64,000 bases of DNA from Rhizobium sp. RM (GTDB lineage: Bacteria > Pseudomonadota > Alphaproteobacteria > Rhizobiales > Rhizobiaceae), in NCBI RefSeq assembly GCF_013390595.1, contig NZ_JACAWV010000022.1:1116001-1180000 (forward strand). The letters are read 5' to 3'. This document shows positions 18,792-26,642 of the stretch, piece after piece (position 1 is the first letter of the stretch; each line of letters begins with the position of its first letter). Position numbers and translations under genes: made by a program. Below the pieces are notes generated by a model. The model made no database searches and was not told the origin of the DNA. It was given only the letters and a program-made list of their open reading frames with translations.

Positions 18792-18830
18792 GAACAGTTT
18801 CCTGTTCAGTTAAGGTGGGTACTGAACAGG
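18792..18830 (+). promoter_or_regulatory. Alternative inverted repeats in the livK leader
   Basis: Three complementary segments lie just upstream of livK: GAACAG (18792-18797), CCTGTTCAGT (18801-18810) and ACTGAACAGG (18821-18830). The second can pair with the first (6 bp, 4-nt loop) or with the third (10 bp perfect, 10-nt loop), but not both. This is either a three-half-site operator or a pair of mutually exclusive RNA hairpins. The third arm ends 41 nt before the livK ATG, leaving the ribosome-binding site free. The pairings are seen directly; the function is inferred. Confidence 0.55.
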
Positions 18831-18871
18831 TTCGTGCGATCAACCCATCCAAAGGAACTGGGAGTAAAGTA

Positions 18872-19990
18872 ATGAAGAAGTCTCTTCTTTCCGCCGTTGC
18901 GCTGACCGCCATGGTCGCCTTCAGCGGTTCGGCCTGGGCCGATATCCTGATTGGTGTCGGCGGTCCGTTGACCGGCCCGAACGCTGCTTTCGGCGCTCAG
19001 CTTCAGAAGGGTGCTGAACAGGCTGCTGCAGACATCAATGCTGCAGGCGGTATCAACGGCGAGCAGATCAAGATCGTGCTCGGCGACGACGTCTCGGACC
19101 CAAAACAGGGTATTTCGGTCGCCAACAAGTTCGTCGCTGACGGCGTAAAGTTCGTCGTCGGTCACTTCAACTCCGGCGTTTCCATCCCGGCGTCTGAAGT
19201 CTATGCCGAAAACGGCATCCTCGAAATCACCCCTGCCGCTACCAACCCGGTCTTCACCGAGCGCGGCCTGTGGAACACTTTCCGCACTTGCGGTCGTGAC
19301 GACCAGCAGGGCGGCATTGCCGGCAAGTTTCTAGCCGACAATTTCAAGGACGCGAAGATCGCCATCATTCACGACAAGACCCCGTACGGTCAGGGTCTTG
19401 CCGATGAAACCAAGAAGGCTGCAAACGCAGCTGGCGTTACCGAAGCCATCTACGAAGGCGTCAACGTCGGCGACAAGGACTTCTCGGCCCTCATCGCAAA
19501 GATGAAGGAAGCTGGCGTCTCGATCATCTACTGGGGCGGCCTCCACACCGAAGCCGGTCTCATCATCCGCCAGGCTGCCGACCAGGGCCTGAAGGCGAAG
19601 CTCGTTTCGGGTGACGGTATCGTTTCGAACGAACTGGCCTCCATCGCTGGCGACGCTGTTGAAGGCACGCTGAACACCTTCGGTCCTGACCCGACGCTGC
19701 GTCCGGAAAACAAGGATCTCGTTGCCAAGTTCAAGGCAGCGGGCTTCAACCCGGAAGCTTACACGCTCTACTCCTACGCTGCAGTTCAGACGATTGCTGA
19801 AGCCGCCAAGGCTGCCGCTTCTCTGGAAGCGGAAAAGGTTGCTGAAGCGATGAAGTCTGGCAAGTTCGCAACCGTTCTCGGCGAAATCTCCTTCGACGAA
19901 AAGGGCGACCCGAAGCTTCCTGGCTACGTCATGTACGAATGGAAGAAGGGCCCGGACGGCAAGTACAGCTACTTCCAGCAGGGCACGTGA
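18872..19990 (+). CDS. livK: Branched-chain amino acid ABC substrate-binding protein (LivK/BraC)
   Basis: Periplasmic receptor of the Liv importer, 372 residues. A signal peptide ends at GSAWADI, and the mature protein begins [19 protein letters not shown], the type-I binding-protein fold. Family stretches include [18 protein letters not shown] and [14 protein letters not shown]. The ATG at 18872 follows CTGGGAG. It lies downstream of the permease and ATPase genes, apparently with its own leader, consistent with the higher amount of receptor needed. Codon bias is strong. Confidence 0.94.
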   Translation: MKKSLLSAVALTAMVAFSGSAWADILIGVGGPLTGPNAAFGAQLQKGAEQAAADINAAGGINGEQIKIVLGDDVSDPKQGISVANKFVADGVKFVVGHFNSGVSIPASEVYAENGILEITPAATNPVFTERGLWNTFRTCGRDDQQGGIAGKFLADNFKDAKIAIIHDKTPYGQGLADETKKAANAAGVTEAIYEGVNVGDKDFSALIAKMKEAGVSIIYWGGLHTEAGLIIRQAADQGLKAKLVSGDGIVSNELASIAGDAVEGTLNTFGPDPTLRPENKDLVAKFKAAGFNPEAYTLYSYAAVQTIAEAAKAAASLEAEKVAEAMKSGKFATVLGEISFDEKGDPKLPGYVMYEWKKGPDGKYSYFQQGT

Positions 19991-20012
19991 TCCCTTCAGA
20001 ACGCCAATATCG

Positions 20013-20036
20013 AAGCCCGGTCGCGAGACCGGGCTT
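20013..20036 (+). terminator. Rho-independent terminator of livK
   Basis: AAGCCCGGTC paired with GACCGGGCTT around a GCGA tetraloop, followed by TTCT, 22 bp after the livK stop. Confidence 0.9.
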
Positions 20037-20108
20037 TTCTATGTGTAACAAACCGAACGAAGCGTCCTTCTCGCCCTCAGGGATGACCACAGGTGGCGTT
20101 CGCCTCAC

Positions 20109-20636
20109 TTACGACGTCAGGCTCCTAAGAACGACGTCCGCGCGCTCCTGAACGTCGATTTTGGGCAAAACGATCGTCTCATAGTCCAGTCGTGCATAAT
20201 CGCGTAGCAGCCGTTCATACTCATCCATCGCCGTGTCGAGATCATGTTGTCGCTCACTGTCGCTGCAGTAGATTTCCGGCCACGGCGGTGTAATGAAAAC
20301 CAGCCGGTTGTATCGGTGCTCACGTTGCAGCGTGTCGATAAAGGTGTCGCCCGCGGCATTATGAAGAGCGGACGCGGCATCGACGAGACCGCGATCGAAA
20401 AACACTCGCCCCTCTGCCGGTGCGCTTTGACGATCCTCAAGCGAGAGCGCAACCGCACGACGGGCAAAAGCCGCCATATTGTTCCACGGCAGCGCCAGAC
20501 CGCCATTCAACATCTCCTCGGCGACAATGCGCCTCCCCGGTTCCTCCACCGTTGAGAAACCGCGACGGCCGAGCTCCTCAAGCAGCGTGGATTTTCCACC
20601 ACCCGAGCAGCCGGAAAGAATTACGAACCGATCCAC
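20109..20636 (-). CDS. AAA-type ATPase / nucleoside-kinase-like P-loop protein
   Basis: A 175-residue soluble P-loop protein. Walker A GCSGGGKST occupies residues 9-17. EEPGRRIVAEEM and FFDRGLVDAASAL resemble the lid and Walker B regions of AAA_28/NadR-kinase-like ATPases, and the C-terminal part has HRYNRLVFITPPWPEIY. Family members are usually labelled only as ATPases or predicted kinases. It stands alone after the livK terminator. Substrate unknown. Confidence 0.8.
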   Translation of the reverse strand: MDRFVILSGCSGGGKSTLLEELGRRGFSTVEEPGRRIVAEEMLNGGLALPWNNMAAFARRAVALSLEDRQSAPAEGRVFFDRGLVDAASALHNAAGDTFIDTLQREHRYNRLVFITPPWPEIYCSDSERQHDLDTAMDEYERLLRDYARLDYETIVLPKIDVQERADVVLRSLTS

Positions 20637-21071
20637 GATCGTCCTCCAGGTTCAAAGTTTTTGAGAAAGCGTCCTTGGCTTGGAGCCATAACGGTCTCGA
20701 TCGGACCGACAAGGAGCCAACAGTAAATAAGAAAGCCGACATCGCGCACAACCAGCCATTGTTGATAAGGCGCGATATCCAGTTCTCGGTCACCCTTCCA
20801 GCTCAAGACAATTACCCAGCGTCGTGGAACGATGACATCGCTTTCGTGTCCAGGCGTCATGCAGAACGACGCGATTGCACAGAAAATGACAGGTGGTGAG
20901 AAAAAAATCGCGTAGAGGAAGAAAAATTTAGCCCGCGAAATAAGGCAACACGAACAAATCAGGCGAAATCATTCAAATTCTTAATAAATCGTCACGAACT
21001 GCTTAGGCAATTTTTAAAGGTACCGGGCTAGAGTTCCCGTCATATGGTCTTGAGTTTGTATAGAGTGTCCA
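20637..21071. other. Intergenic region upstream of sciP
   Basis: About 435 bp. The left half contains a 79-codon frame on the minus strand (20621-20860) with one hydrophobic stretch but no ribosome-binding site, overlapping the ATPase start; I do not call it a gene. The right half is AT-rich and carries the sciP promoter with a CtrA-like site at 21003-21017. Confidence 0.4.
21003..21017 (+). promoter_or_regulatory. Candidate CtrA box upstream of sciP
   Basis: TTAG-N7-TTAA, one mismatch from the CtrA consensus TTAA-N7-TTAA, about 55 bp upstream of the sciP ATG. In Caulobacter sciP is transcribed under CtrA control, so a site here fits. Confidence 0.5.
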
Positions 21072-21347
21072 ATGACCGAAATGATACGCCCACGAGTTAA
21101 ATATGTCATCGGCCCCGATGGCAGCCCCCTGACGATCGCGGATCTTCCGCCTGCCAACACCCGTCGCTGGGTCATCCGCAGAAAGGCAGAGGTTGTTGCC
21201 GCCGTGCGCGGAGGACTGCTGAGCCTCGAGGAAGCATGTGAGCGCTACACGCTCACTGTTGAAGAATTCCTATCCTGGCAGTCTTCGATTGCCGATCATG
21301 GCCTTGCCGGCCTGCGCACAACGCGCATCCAGCAATATCGCCACTAA
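21072..21347 (+). CDS. sciP: CtrA inhibitor SciP (DUF1153)
   Basis: A 91-residue DNA-binding-like protein of the DUF1153 family, start MTEMIRPRVKYVIGPDGSP and end GLRTTRIQQYRH. In Caulobacter SciP binds CtrA and DNA and stops CtrA from activating its promoters in G1-phase cells. The helix-turn-helix-like part is AVRGGLLSLEEACERYTLTVEEFLSW. Here sciP lies about 2 kb from ctrA and near chpT, so the regulator, its inhibitor and its phosphodonor are clustered. Confidence 0.9.
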   Translation: MTEMIRPRVKYVIGPDGSPLTIADLPPANTRRWVIRRKAEVVAAVRGGLLSLEEACERYTLTVEEFLSWQSSIADHGLAGLRTTRIQQYRH

Positions 21348-21387
21348 CCTGTCGTTTTCGCCGCATTCGTGCTGGCATGATGTTTTC

Positions 21388-21421
21388 AAACGCCCCGTCG
21401 GACCGATCCAGCGGGGCGTTT
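21388..21421 (+). terminator. Rho-independent terminator of sciP
   Basis: AAACGCCCCG paired with CGGGGCGTTT, 14-nt loop, about 40 bp downstream of the sciP stop, with only a short T-tract. Confidence 0.75.
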
Positions 21422-21547
21422 GTACGTCGACCACAGGCATTGTCGCACTTTTGTGTCCAGTGCGTTCGCCACCCCGACTGTTTCCATTTTAACCGAGCCG
21501 GCTAAAGTGCCTGTGAAGCGAACAACAAGATCGAAGGGACAAACTTC

Positions 21548-21829
21548 ATGGACATCATCACCGCGGAAACGGGATCGCACGGCGAATATTCGGCAATCCT
21601 CGACGGCCACAAGGCCGAAATGACCTATTCCAGAACATCCCCCTCCCTCATCATCATCGATCACACCGGCGTGCCGGATGCTCTGCGCGGCAAGGGTGTC
21701 GGTCAGGCTCTTGCCACCCACGCCGTCGAGGAAGCGCGTAAGGGCGGCTGGAAAATCATCCCGCTCTGCCCATTTTTCAAGGCGCAGACGCTTCGCCATC
21801 CGGAATGGGCCGACACTATTCAGGGTTGA
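21548..21829 (+). CDS. Small GNAT-like N-acetyltransferase (YjdJ/NATD1 type)
   Basis: A 93-residue minimal acetyltransferase-like protein. The acetyl-CoA pyrophosphate loop is in VPDALRGKGVGQALATHAVEEA, and the C-terminal WKIIPLCPFFKAQTLRHPEW is the family signature with a conserved Cys. The ATG at 21548 has GAAGGGAC upstream. The substrate is unknown for the family. Confidence 0.85.
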   Translation: MDIITAETGSHGEYSAILDGHKAEMTYSRTSPSLIIIDHTGVPDALRGKGVGQALATHAVEEARKGGWKIIPLCPFFKAQTLRHPEWADTIQG

Positions 21830-21853
21830 GGATCAGGCTGTCACGACACGTCT

Positions 21854-22057
21854 TCACGCCACCATCATTGGCGGGGTTCCCTGATGAATGCTCTTGCGAA
21901 CTTCGTCACGGAATTCAGGTGTGTCTTCAGCACCATGCACGGCAATCGCGTGCTGAACAGCCGCCTCGATCAACTCGTCGGCGGTATCAGCGGAGATGGC
22001 AATCGTGCATTTGCTTTCACTCGGAAATTCACGGCAATCGATATATTGACGGGCCAT
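21854..22057 (-). CDS. DUF1059 family small protein
   Basis: A 67-residue protein beginning MARQYIDCREFPSESKCTIAI, with conserved DCREFP and AVQHAIAVHG stretches of DUF1059. No function is established for the family. A GGGAGGAAG ribosome-binding site lies before the ATG. Convergent with the GNAT gene. Confidence 0.85.
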   Translation of the reverse strand: MARQYIDCREFPSESKCTIAISADTADELIEAAVQHAIAVHGAEDTPEFRDEVRKSIHQGTPPMMVA

Positions 22058-22429
22058 TGTCTTCCTCCCTTTTTGCCGCTGGCGTCAGCTGAAGCAGCGA
22101 GAGACTGTTAACGCGGTTTCGCAAAAGCTGCTGTTCGAACAACATATTTGGAACAGTCGGACCGTGTCCTATTCCCTCTCCGCCCTAAAGGCGCACCTGC
22201 GGTCAGTCTCCGGCTCACGGTCGGAACCTTCACAGATTACTCCCATCCCGTAGCGTTAACAAATGCAAAAAAGGCACGAGCCTGCAGCCCATAGGAACGA
22301 AAACGGCCGCCTGAACGGCGGCCGGTTTCATAAATAAGGTCATGGCATCCCATCATTGAAAGCCGCCACCTGATCCACCGGCAGCCGTCAATGAGGACGC
22401 AAAGTTCGTCCGGTTACCTTGCCGGCCGA
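22058..22429. other. Intergenic region between DUF1059 gene and fliJ
   Basis: About 370 bp without a supportable open frame. It holds the fliJ terminator at 22304-22324 and presumably the promoter of the DUF1059 gene. I recognise nothing else in it. Confidence 0.5.
22304..22324 (-). terminator. Terminator downstream of fliJ
   Basis: CGGCCGCC paired with GGCGGCCG around a 5-nt loop, followed on the minus strand by TTTTCG. It lies about 105 bp past the fliJ stop. Confidence 0.65.
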
Positions 22430-22780
22430 TCAGGCGCGGGCGCGGATTGCTCCGTCGCGGTTTTCCAGTGCTGCGGCCTTTTCGTATTCGGCCTGCACTT
22501 CTTCCAGCGAAGCTTCGGCAGCTTCTTGCTGCGTCTTCAGTTCTCGGATGGAAACCTGAAGATTGTCGGCCCGCTGGCGCGCCGCTTTTGCAAAGGTCGG
22601 ATAGGCGAAATGCGTCGGATCGGTAATTCCCGACTTGCTTTCTTCCAGAGAGATCTGGTGTACCAGCTCCTTGGCCATCCGTTCGAATTCGGACATCATC
22701 TGCTGCAACTGCTGCAGCTGCCGCCGTTTTTCGTTGACCTGAAATTCTTTCAGGCGAACTAGGCTGTCACGCGACTTCAT
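22430..22780 (-). CDS. fliJ: Flagellar export chaperone FliJ-like protein
   Basis: A 116-residue, almost wholly helical coiled-coil protein (residues about 10-110, rich in Gln/Glu/Lys/Arg), starting MKSRDSLVRLKEFQVNEKRRQLQQL. FliJ is the soluble component of the flagellar type III export gate that binds FliI and FlhA. The ATG at 22780 has GGAG 8 nt upstream. In related Rhizobiales a FliJ gene lies beside and divergent from ctrA, as here. A CtrA-like box lies about 120 bp upstream. Confidence 0.78.
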   Translation of the reverse strand: MKSRDSLVRLKEFQVNEKRRQLQQLQQMMSEFERMAKELVHQISLEESKSGITDPTHFAYPTFAKAARQRADNLQVSIRELKTQQEAAEASLEEVQAEYEKAAALENRDGAIRARA

Positions 22781-22900
22781 ACGCAATACTCCATGGATAG
22801 CGAGACCCAGGCCAAAAAAGGCATTAACCGCCCGTATTCGTCCCGGCTGTACCGGAATGATTCCTAAAAGTTACCCGGCGTTAATAAAAATCAGCCGCCG

Positions 22901-22915
22901 TTAACCTTTCGTTTA
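22901..22915 (+). promoter_or_regulatory. Candidate CtrA box between fliJ and ctrA
   Basis: TTAACCTTTCGTTTAC, i.e. TTAA-N7-TTTA, one mismatch from TTAA-N7-TTAA. The same form (TTAA-N7-TTTAC) occurs between chpT and the eipA-like gene. It could serve fliJ, ctrA or both. A weaker TTAA-N7-TAAA lies at 22945-22959. Confidence 0.5.
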
Positions 22916-22993
22916 CGGGCATCGTTAATGATAAGCACGATCATTTAAGGGTCGGTAAATGCCAAGTCCAAAAAAATGGACACGACGATGTAA

Positions 22994-23058
22994 GAGTCGA
23001 TTGAATCACTTAACGGGTTTTCCTCACGTTAAGCTTCAATTTTGGCGATGGCGGATTC
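22994..23058. promoter_or_regulatory. Cluster of GANTC (CcrM) sites upstream of ctrA
   Basis: Three GANTC sequences lie within 65 bp: GAGTC at 22994-22998, GAATC at 23003-23007 and GATTC at 23054-23058, about 170-235 bp before ctrA. CcrM methylation of GANTC times ctrA transcription in Caulobacter; clustering here suggests the same link. No such cluster was noted in other upstream regions I read. Confidence 0.5.
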
Positions 23059-23228
23059 ACTTGCAAAAACAGCAGAATGTCAACTTTGCTTAATAAATTC
23101 GATACACCTTGCCAAAGGCAATTAGAATTTGTTAACCATTTGGTGGCAGCCTGCAAATCAGGCAACGTCTGGATCCGCATCGCGCGAGGCAATGTTTTAC
23201 CTCCCTGCGGGCGGCAAAGGGGATAATT

Positions 23229-23933
23229 ATGCGGGTTCTACTTATTGAAGACGACAGCGCAACAGCGCAGAGCATCGAACTGATGCTCAAGTCGGAAAGT
23301 TTTAACGTTTACACGACCGACCTCGGTGAGGAAGGCGTGGATCTCGGCAAGCTCTACGATTACGATATCATTCTGCTCGACCTGAACCTGCCTGACATGT
23401 CGGGCTATGAAGTTCTGAGAACCCTGCGTCTTTCGAAGGTTAAGACGCCGATCCTCATCCTCTCCGGCATGGCCGGCATTGAGGACAAGGTTCGCGGCCT
23501 AGGCTTCGGCGCAGACGATTACATGACCAAGCCGTTCCATAAGGATGAGCTTGTCGCCCGCATTCACGCAATCGTTCGCCGTTCGAAGGGCCACGCCCAG
23601 TCGGTCATCGCCACGGGCGAGCTGATCGTTAACCTGGACGCCAAGACGGTGGAAGTTGGTGGACAGCGCGTTCATCTGACCGGCAAGGAATACCAGATGC
23701 TCGAGCTGCTTTCGCTGCGCAAGGGCACAACGCTGACGAAGGAAATGTTCCTCAACCACCTCTACGGCGGTATGGACGAGCCGGAACTCAAGATCATCGA
23801 CGTCTTCATCTGCAAGCTGCGCAAGAAGCTCGCAAATGCTGCAGGTGGTGCAAACTACATCGAAACAGTTTGGGGTCGCGGTTACGTTCTGCGCGAGCCG
23901 GATGGCGCTACCGAATATCTCGAAACCGCCTGA
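23229..23933 (+). CDS. ctrA: Cell-cycle master response regulator CtrA
   Basis: An OmpR-family transcription factor of 234 residues that controls division, flagellar and DNA-methylation genes in alphaproteobacteria. The receiver holds the acidic pair in IEDDSATA, phospho-acceptor D51 in [11 protein letters not shown], and Lys in [11 protein letters not shown]. The winged-helix output domain includes [30 protein letters not shown] and the recognition stretch [11 protein letters not shown]. This is essentially the canonical CtrA sequence. It ends in LETA rather than the AA of the Caulobacter degradation tag. It has a long (about 450 bp) upstream region. Confidence 0.97.
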   Translation: MRVLLIEDDSATAQSIELMLKSESFNVYTTDLGEEGVDLGKLYDYDIILLDLNLPDMSGYEVLRTLRLSKVKTPILILSGMAGIEDKVRGLGFGADDYMTKPFHKDELVARIHAIVRRSKGHAQSVIATGELIVNLDAKTVEVGGQRVHLTGKEYQMLELLSLRKGTTLTKEMFLNHLYGGMDEPELKIIDVFICKLRKKLANAAGGANYIETVWGRGYVLREPDGATEYLETA

Positions 23934-23956
23934 TCTTTTCGAGACAGACTATTTGC

Positions 23957-23985
23957 AAACCCGCCGCGCAAACGGCGGGTTTTTT
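23957..23985 (+). terminator. Rho-independent terminator of ctrA
   Basis: AAACCCGCCG paired with CGGCGGGTTT, 6-nt loop, then a T-run, about 24 bp after the ctrA stop. Confidence 0.92.
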
Positions 23986-24064
23986 ATTATGCGCCAAAGA
24001 AAGAAGTCGCACGTTATTTGCTTGTCACGTTGCGGCCTTAGAGCGCGTCTGAAAGGAAGATGCG

Positions 24065-24574
24065 GTGTCCTACCCTATCCCGACCCTGAAAACCGAACGG
24101 TTGACGCTACGCCCGCAAACCATTGCGGATTTTTCCGGCTATCTTGATTTCATGGCGTCTCCGCGCTCGATCGGCGTCGGCGGACCCTATGATCTGCGCG
24201 CTGCCTGGGGCATGTTCTGCCACGATCAGGCAAACTGGCATTTCTTCGGACACGGGGCGCTGATGATCGAACGAACCGCAACGCAAGAATGCCTCGGCCA
24301 GGTCGGCATCAACCACGGTCCGCTCTTTCCGGAAAAAGAACTCGGCTGGCTGCTTTATCAAGGCTTTGAAGGACAAGGATATGCTGTGGAGGCGGCGCAG
24401 GCGCTAAGGCAATGGGCGTTTCAGAGTCTCAAACTTTTAACACTGGTCAGCTACGTCGCACCGGAAAATCTCAAGTCGGCGGCTGTAGCAGAACGCCTTG
24501 GCGGCAAGCTCGACGCCACAGCGCTGCGCTCCGATCCCGAAGACCTCGTTTACCGGTATCGCGCCGACATCTGA
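24065..24574 (+). CDS. GNAT-family N-acetyltransferase (RimJ/RimL type)
   Basis: A 169-residue acetyltransferase beginning MSYPIPTLKTERLTLRPQT, with the RimJ/RimL start LxTxRLxLRP. The acetyl-CoA loop region is GWLLYQGFEGQGYAVEAAQAL, followed by YVAPENLKSAAVAERLGG. It starts at a GTG with AAGGAAG upstream. The substrate (protein N terminus, antibiotic or metabolite) cannot be told. It lies after the ctrA terminator and converges with the TetR gene. Confidence 0.87.
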   Translation: MSYPIPTLKTERLTLRPQTIADFSGYLDFMASPRSIGVGGPYDLRAAWGMFCHDQANWHFFGHGALMIERTATQECLGQVGINHGPLFPEKELGWLLYQGFEGQGYAVEAAQALRQWAFQSLKLLTLVSYVAPENLKSAAVAERLGGKLDATALRSDPEDLVYRYRADI

Positions 24575-24605
24575 TACGCCGCCATAGCCATTGACCAGGA
24601 ACCGC

Positions 24606-25199
24606 CTAGCGCGGCGTTTGCAACAGGCCCGATGCCAGAGCACGGAACGCCTCGACCGCCTTTGGCAGCACCGTTAACGGCTCTTCGCTTGCAGCAACCC
24701 AAAGTGCGGCATTCAACGCAGCACCGCTGATCAACCGCGCCACCGCTTCCGCATCAAGCGGCTTCACGATGCCGGCCGCGATGAGTTGCTGTACCGCGCG
24801 CTCCGTGACCTGGAGACAACTGTTCTGGCTTGGCCAGAGTGACGGATCGCCAAGTACAGCAGGACCATCCAGAAGAACGATGCGTTGAACCTCGGGATCG
24901 AGCGCCATCTCGATATAGGCCGCCCCTTCAGCAAGAAGCGCTTCCCACGCATCTGTATGTTGCGCCCCTGCCGCCTTGGCCCGCATCGCCATTTCCGTGT
25001 CGATCTGGTTCACGACCGCCGCCAGGAGGCCGCGCTTGTCACCAAAATTGTGGTACAGCGCGCCGCGCGTCAACCCGACATCAGCCGTCAGCTCGTCCAT
25101 GGACGCAGCATTATAACCCTTCTCCGCGAACGCCTTGCGGGCAGCAGCGATCAACTTCAGCCTGTTTTCCTGCATCGTTTCGAGACGTCGCCCGGCCAT
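24606..25199 (-). CDS. TetR/AcrR-family repressor
   Basis: A 197-residue TetR-type regulator. The N-terminal helix-turn-helix is in AFAEKGYNAASMDELTADVGLTRGALYHNFGDK, and the C-terminal ligand domain includes RIVLLDGPAVLG, a common motif in this subfamily. It is divergent from a RidA gene; the 142-bp gap holds three copies of an inverted repeat that is its likely operator. Auto-repression and control of the RidA gene are inferred from that layout. Confidence 0.9.
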   Translation of the reverse strand: MAGRRLETMQENRLKLIAAARKAFAEKGYNAASMDELTADVGLTRGALYHNFGDKRGLLAAVVNQIDTEMAMRAKAAGAQHTDAWEALLAEGAAYIEMALDPEVQRIVLLDGPAVLGDPSLWPSQNSCLQVTERAVQQLIAAGIVKPLDAEAVARLISGAALNAALWVAASEEPLTVLPKAVEAFRALASGLLQTPR

Positions 25200-25216
25200 T
25201 TTAAACCCTTAAATTC

Positions 25217-25283
25217 ACATACGAAGCGTATCTGGATTTGACATACGGCACGTATGTCACTATTTCACATACGCAACGTATAT
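25217..25283. promoter_or_regulatory. Three tandem TetR operators (ACATACG-N3-CGTATGT type)
   Basis: Three inverted repeats lie in a row at 25217-25233, 25241-25257 (perfect ACATACG/CGTATGT arms) and 25267-25283. Their centres are about 24 and 26 bp apart, so they lie on roughly one face of the helix. A TTGACA at 25238-25243 overlaps the middle copy, suggesting repression by blocking the ridA promoter. Confidence 0.8.
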
Positions 25284-25341
25284 AGTGCGGCGACTGTCTT
25301 TGTGAAGCGCCGAACGATTTGAAGCCTATCAGGAGAACAAC

Positions 25342-25740
25342 ATGAGCAAGCGCAACGCCATTTTCCCCACCGGCCGCCATAAACTTTACGAAGAGCATCG
25401 TTATTCGGCCGCCATAAAATCTGGAGATTTACTCTTTGTCTCAGGCCAGGTCGGCAGCAGGCCGGATGGCACTCCTGAGCCGGACTTCGAACGTCAGGTT
25501 CGGCTGGCATTCGAGAATCTGAAAGCAACACTAGCCGCAGCTGGCGCCACGTTTGACGACATCGTCGATGTCACCACCTTTCACACAGACCCTGAAGCTC
25601 AATTCGACACGGTCTTGAAGGTGAAAGACGAAGTCTTCAACGAGCCACCCTATCCGGCCTGGACTGCTTTGGGTGTCAATTGGCTGGCCGGGTTCGATTT
25701 CGAAATCAAGGTTATCGTCCGCATCCCGTCAACAGAGTAA
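25342..25740 (+). CDS. RidA-family protein
   Basis: A 132-residue RidA (YjgF/YER057c/UK114) fold protein; the archetype hydrolyses reactive enamines and imines. Conserved parts are LLFVSGQVGSRPDG, FENLKATLAAAGATFDDIVDVTTFH and PAWTALGVNWLA. RidA proper uses an Arg at the position before the C-terminal strand; here the corresponding stretch is FEIKVIVRIP, which may differ from the archetypal active site. AGGAG precedes the start. Transcribed away from its TetR regulator. Confidence 0.88.
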   Translation: MSKRNAIFPTGRHKLYEEHRYSAAIKSGDLLFVSGQVGSRPDGTPEPDFERQVRLAFENLKATLAAAGATFDDIVDVTTFHTDPEAQFDTVLKVKDEVFNEPPYPAWTALGVNWLAGFDFEIKVIVRIPSTE

Positions 25741-25763
25741 GACGCCGAAAACATCCCAACAAA

Positions 25764-25795
25764 AAACCGGTGATTCGCATCACCGGTTTCTTTTT
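25764..25795 (+). terminator. Rho-independent terminator after the RidA gene
   Basis: AAACCGGTGAT paired with ATCACCGGTTT around a TCGC tetraloop, then CTTTTTT. The A-run on the left also makes it usable for the convergent chpT. Confidence 0.93.
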
Positions 25796-25837
25796 TGCAG
25801 GAACACACCCAAGCGAGCGCCTGGGCAGTTCGATCTA

Positions 25838-26488
25838 TCATTCGGCCGCGACGGTAACGGCGGTGAAAACAATCCGGTCTTCGTGGACCTTGTATTCCAC
25901 CTGCATGCCTGCCTCTTCCGCAAGCAACAGCGTATAATAGGGCTGAACGGAATGAGCATCGACCGCTTCTTCCAGACGGCCCTCGTAGATTTCCACGAAC
26001 TTGGCGGGAACGCGCATCATCCGGCCCTTGACGGTGATTTCGAACTTGGCGTCACCATCCGGGCTTTCCAGCAACACATCCACATTGCCGCCGCGCGGGA
26101 TGGAACCGTAAGCCACCAGGAACAGGTTGAGCAACAGCTTGACGCGGTTCTTGGCGACAATGGCGCGCGGCCCATTCCAGCTGACTTCCGCTTTCTTTTC
26201 AGCAGCGGCGAAATCCTTGGCAGCCTTCTCCGCTTCCCCCGTATCGATGGACGCCCCGGCAGAACCGGATGCACCGAAAGCAAGGCGGGCGAACTTCAGG
26301 CGAACTGATGCGTTGATGGCAGACGTACGGATAAGATCCATCGCATCGGCATCCGCGCCACCTTCGTCCAGAAGTTCGAGGCCGTTGTTGATCGCACCGA
26401 CCGGGGAAATCACGTCATGGCACACGCGGCTGCAAAGGAGCGCCGCCAGATCGGGACCGGACAGCGTGATATTAAGTTTGGTCGTCAT
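25838..26488 (-). CDS. chpT: Histidine phosphotransferase ChpT
   Basis: Relays phosphate from the hybrid kinase CckA to CtrA (and CpdR). The 216-residue protein has the phospho-accepting H24 in LLCSRVCHDVISPVGAINNGLELL, the ChpT/DUF2328 signature, and a degenerate ATPase-like C-terminal half. An AGGAGAGAAT ribosome-binding site precedes the ATG. Convergent with the RidA gene and divergent from the eipA-like gene, with a CtrA-like box in the shared upstream region. Confidence 0.9.
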   Translation of the reverse strand: MTTKLNITLSGPDLAALLCSRVCHDVISPVGAINNGLELLDEGGADADAMDLIRTSAINASVRLKFARLAFGASGSAGASIDTGEAEKAAKDFAAAEKKAEVSWNGPRAIVAKNRVKLLLNLFLVAYGSIPRGGNVDVLLESPDGDAKFEITVKGRMMRVPAKFVEIYEGRLEEAVDAHSVQPYYTLLLAEEAGMQVEYKVHEDRIVFTAVTVAAE

Positions 26489-26558
26489 AAAATTCTCTCC
26501 TGCGCAAGGGCTGCGCGGACGGTGTGAACATCTAAGGCCATAATGACACCATATTTGG

Positions 26559-26573
26559 TAAACCGATTGTTAA
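26559..26573 (-). promoter_or_regulatory. Candidate CtrA box between chpT and eipA
   Basis: On the minus strand it reads TTAACAATCGGTTTAC (TTAA-N7-TTTA), the same variant as the box upstream of fliJ. It lies about 70 bp from both chpT and the eipA-like start, so it could act on either. Confidence 0.5.
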
Positions 26574-26642
26574 TAGGATGGTTTCAAAATGCCAAATGAC
26601 TTAACACGGCAATCGGAATTCAACAGACGGACGGACTTGACG

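Noticed and set aside
20621-20860. 79-codon minus-strand frame upstream of the P-loop ATPase with a hydrophobic segment
   Set aside because: No ribosome-binding site, overlap with the ATPase start, and no recognisable family. It may be translated, but the sequence does not support a call.
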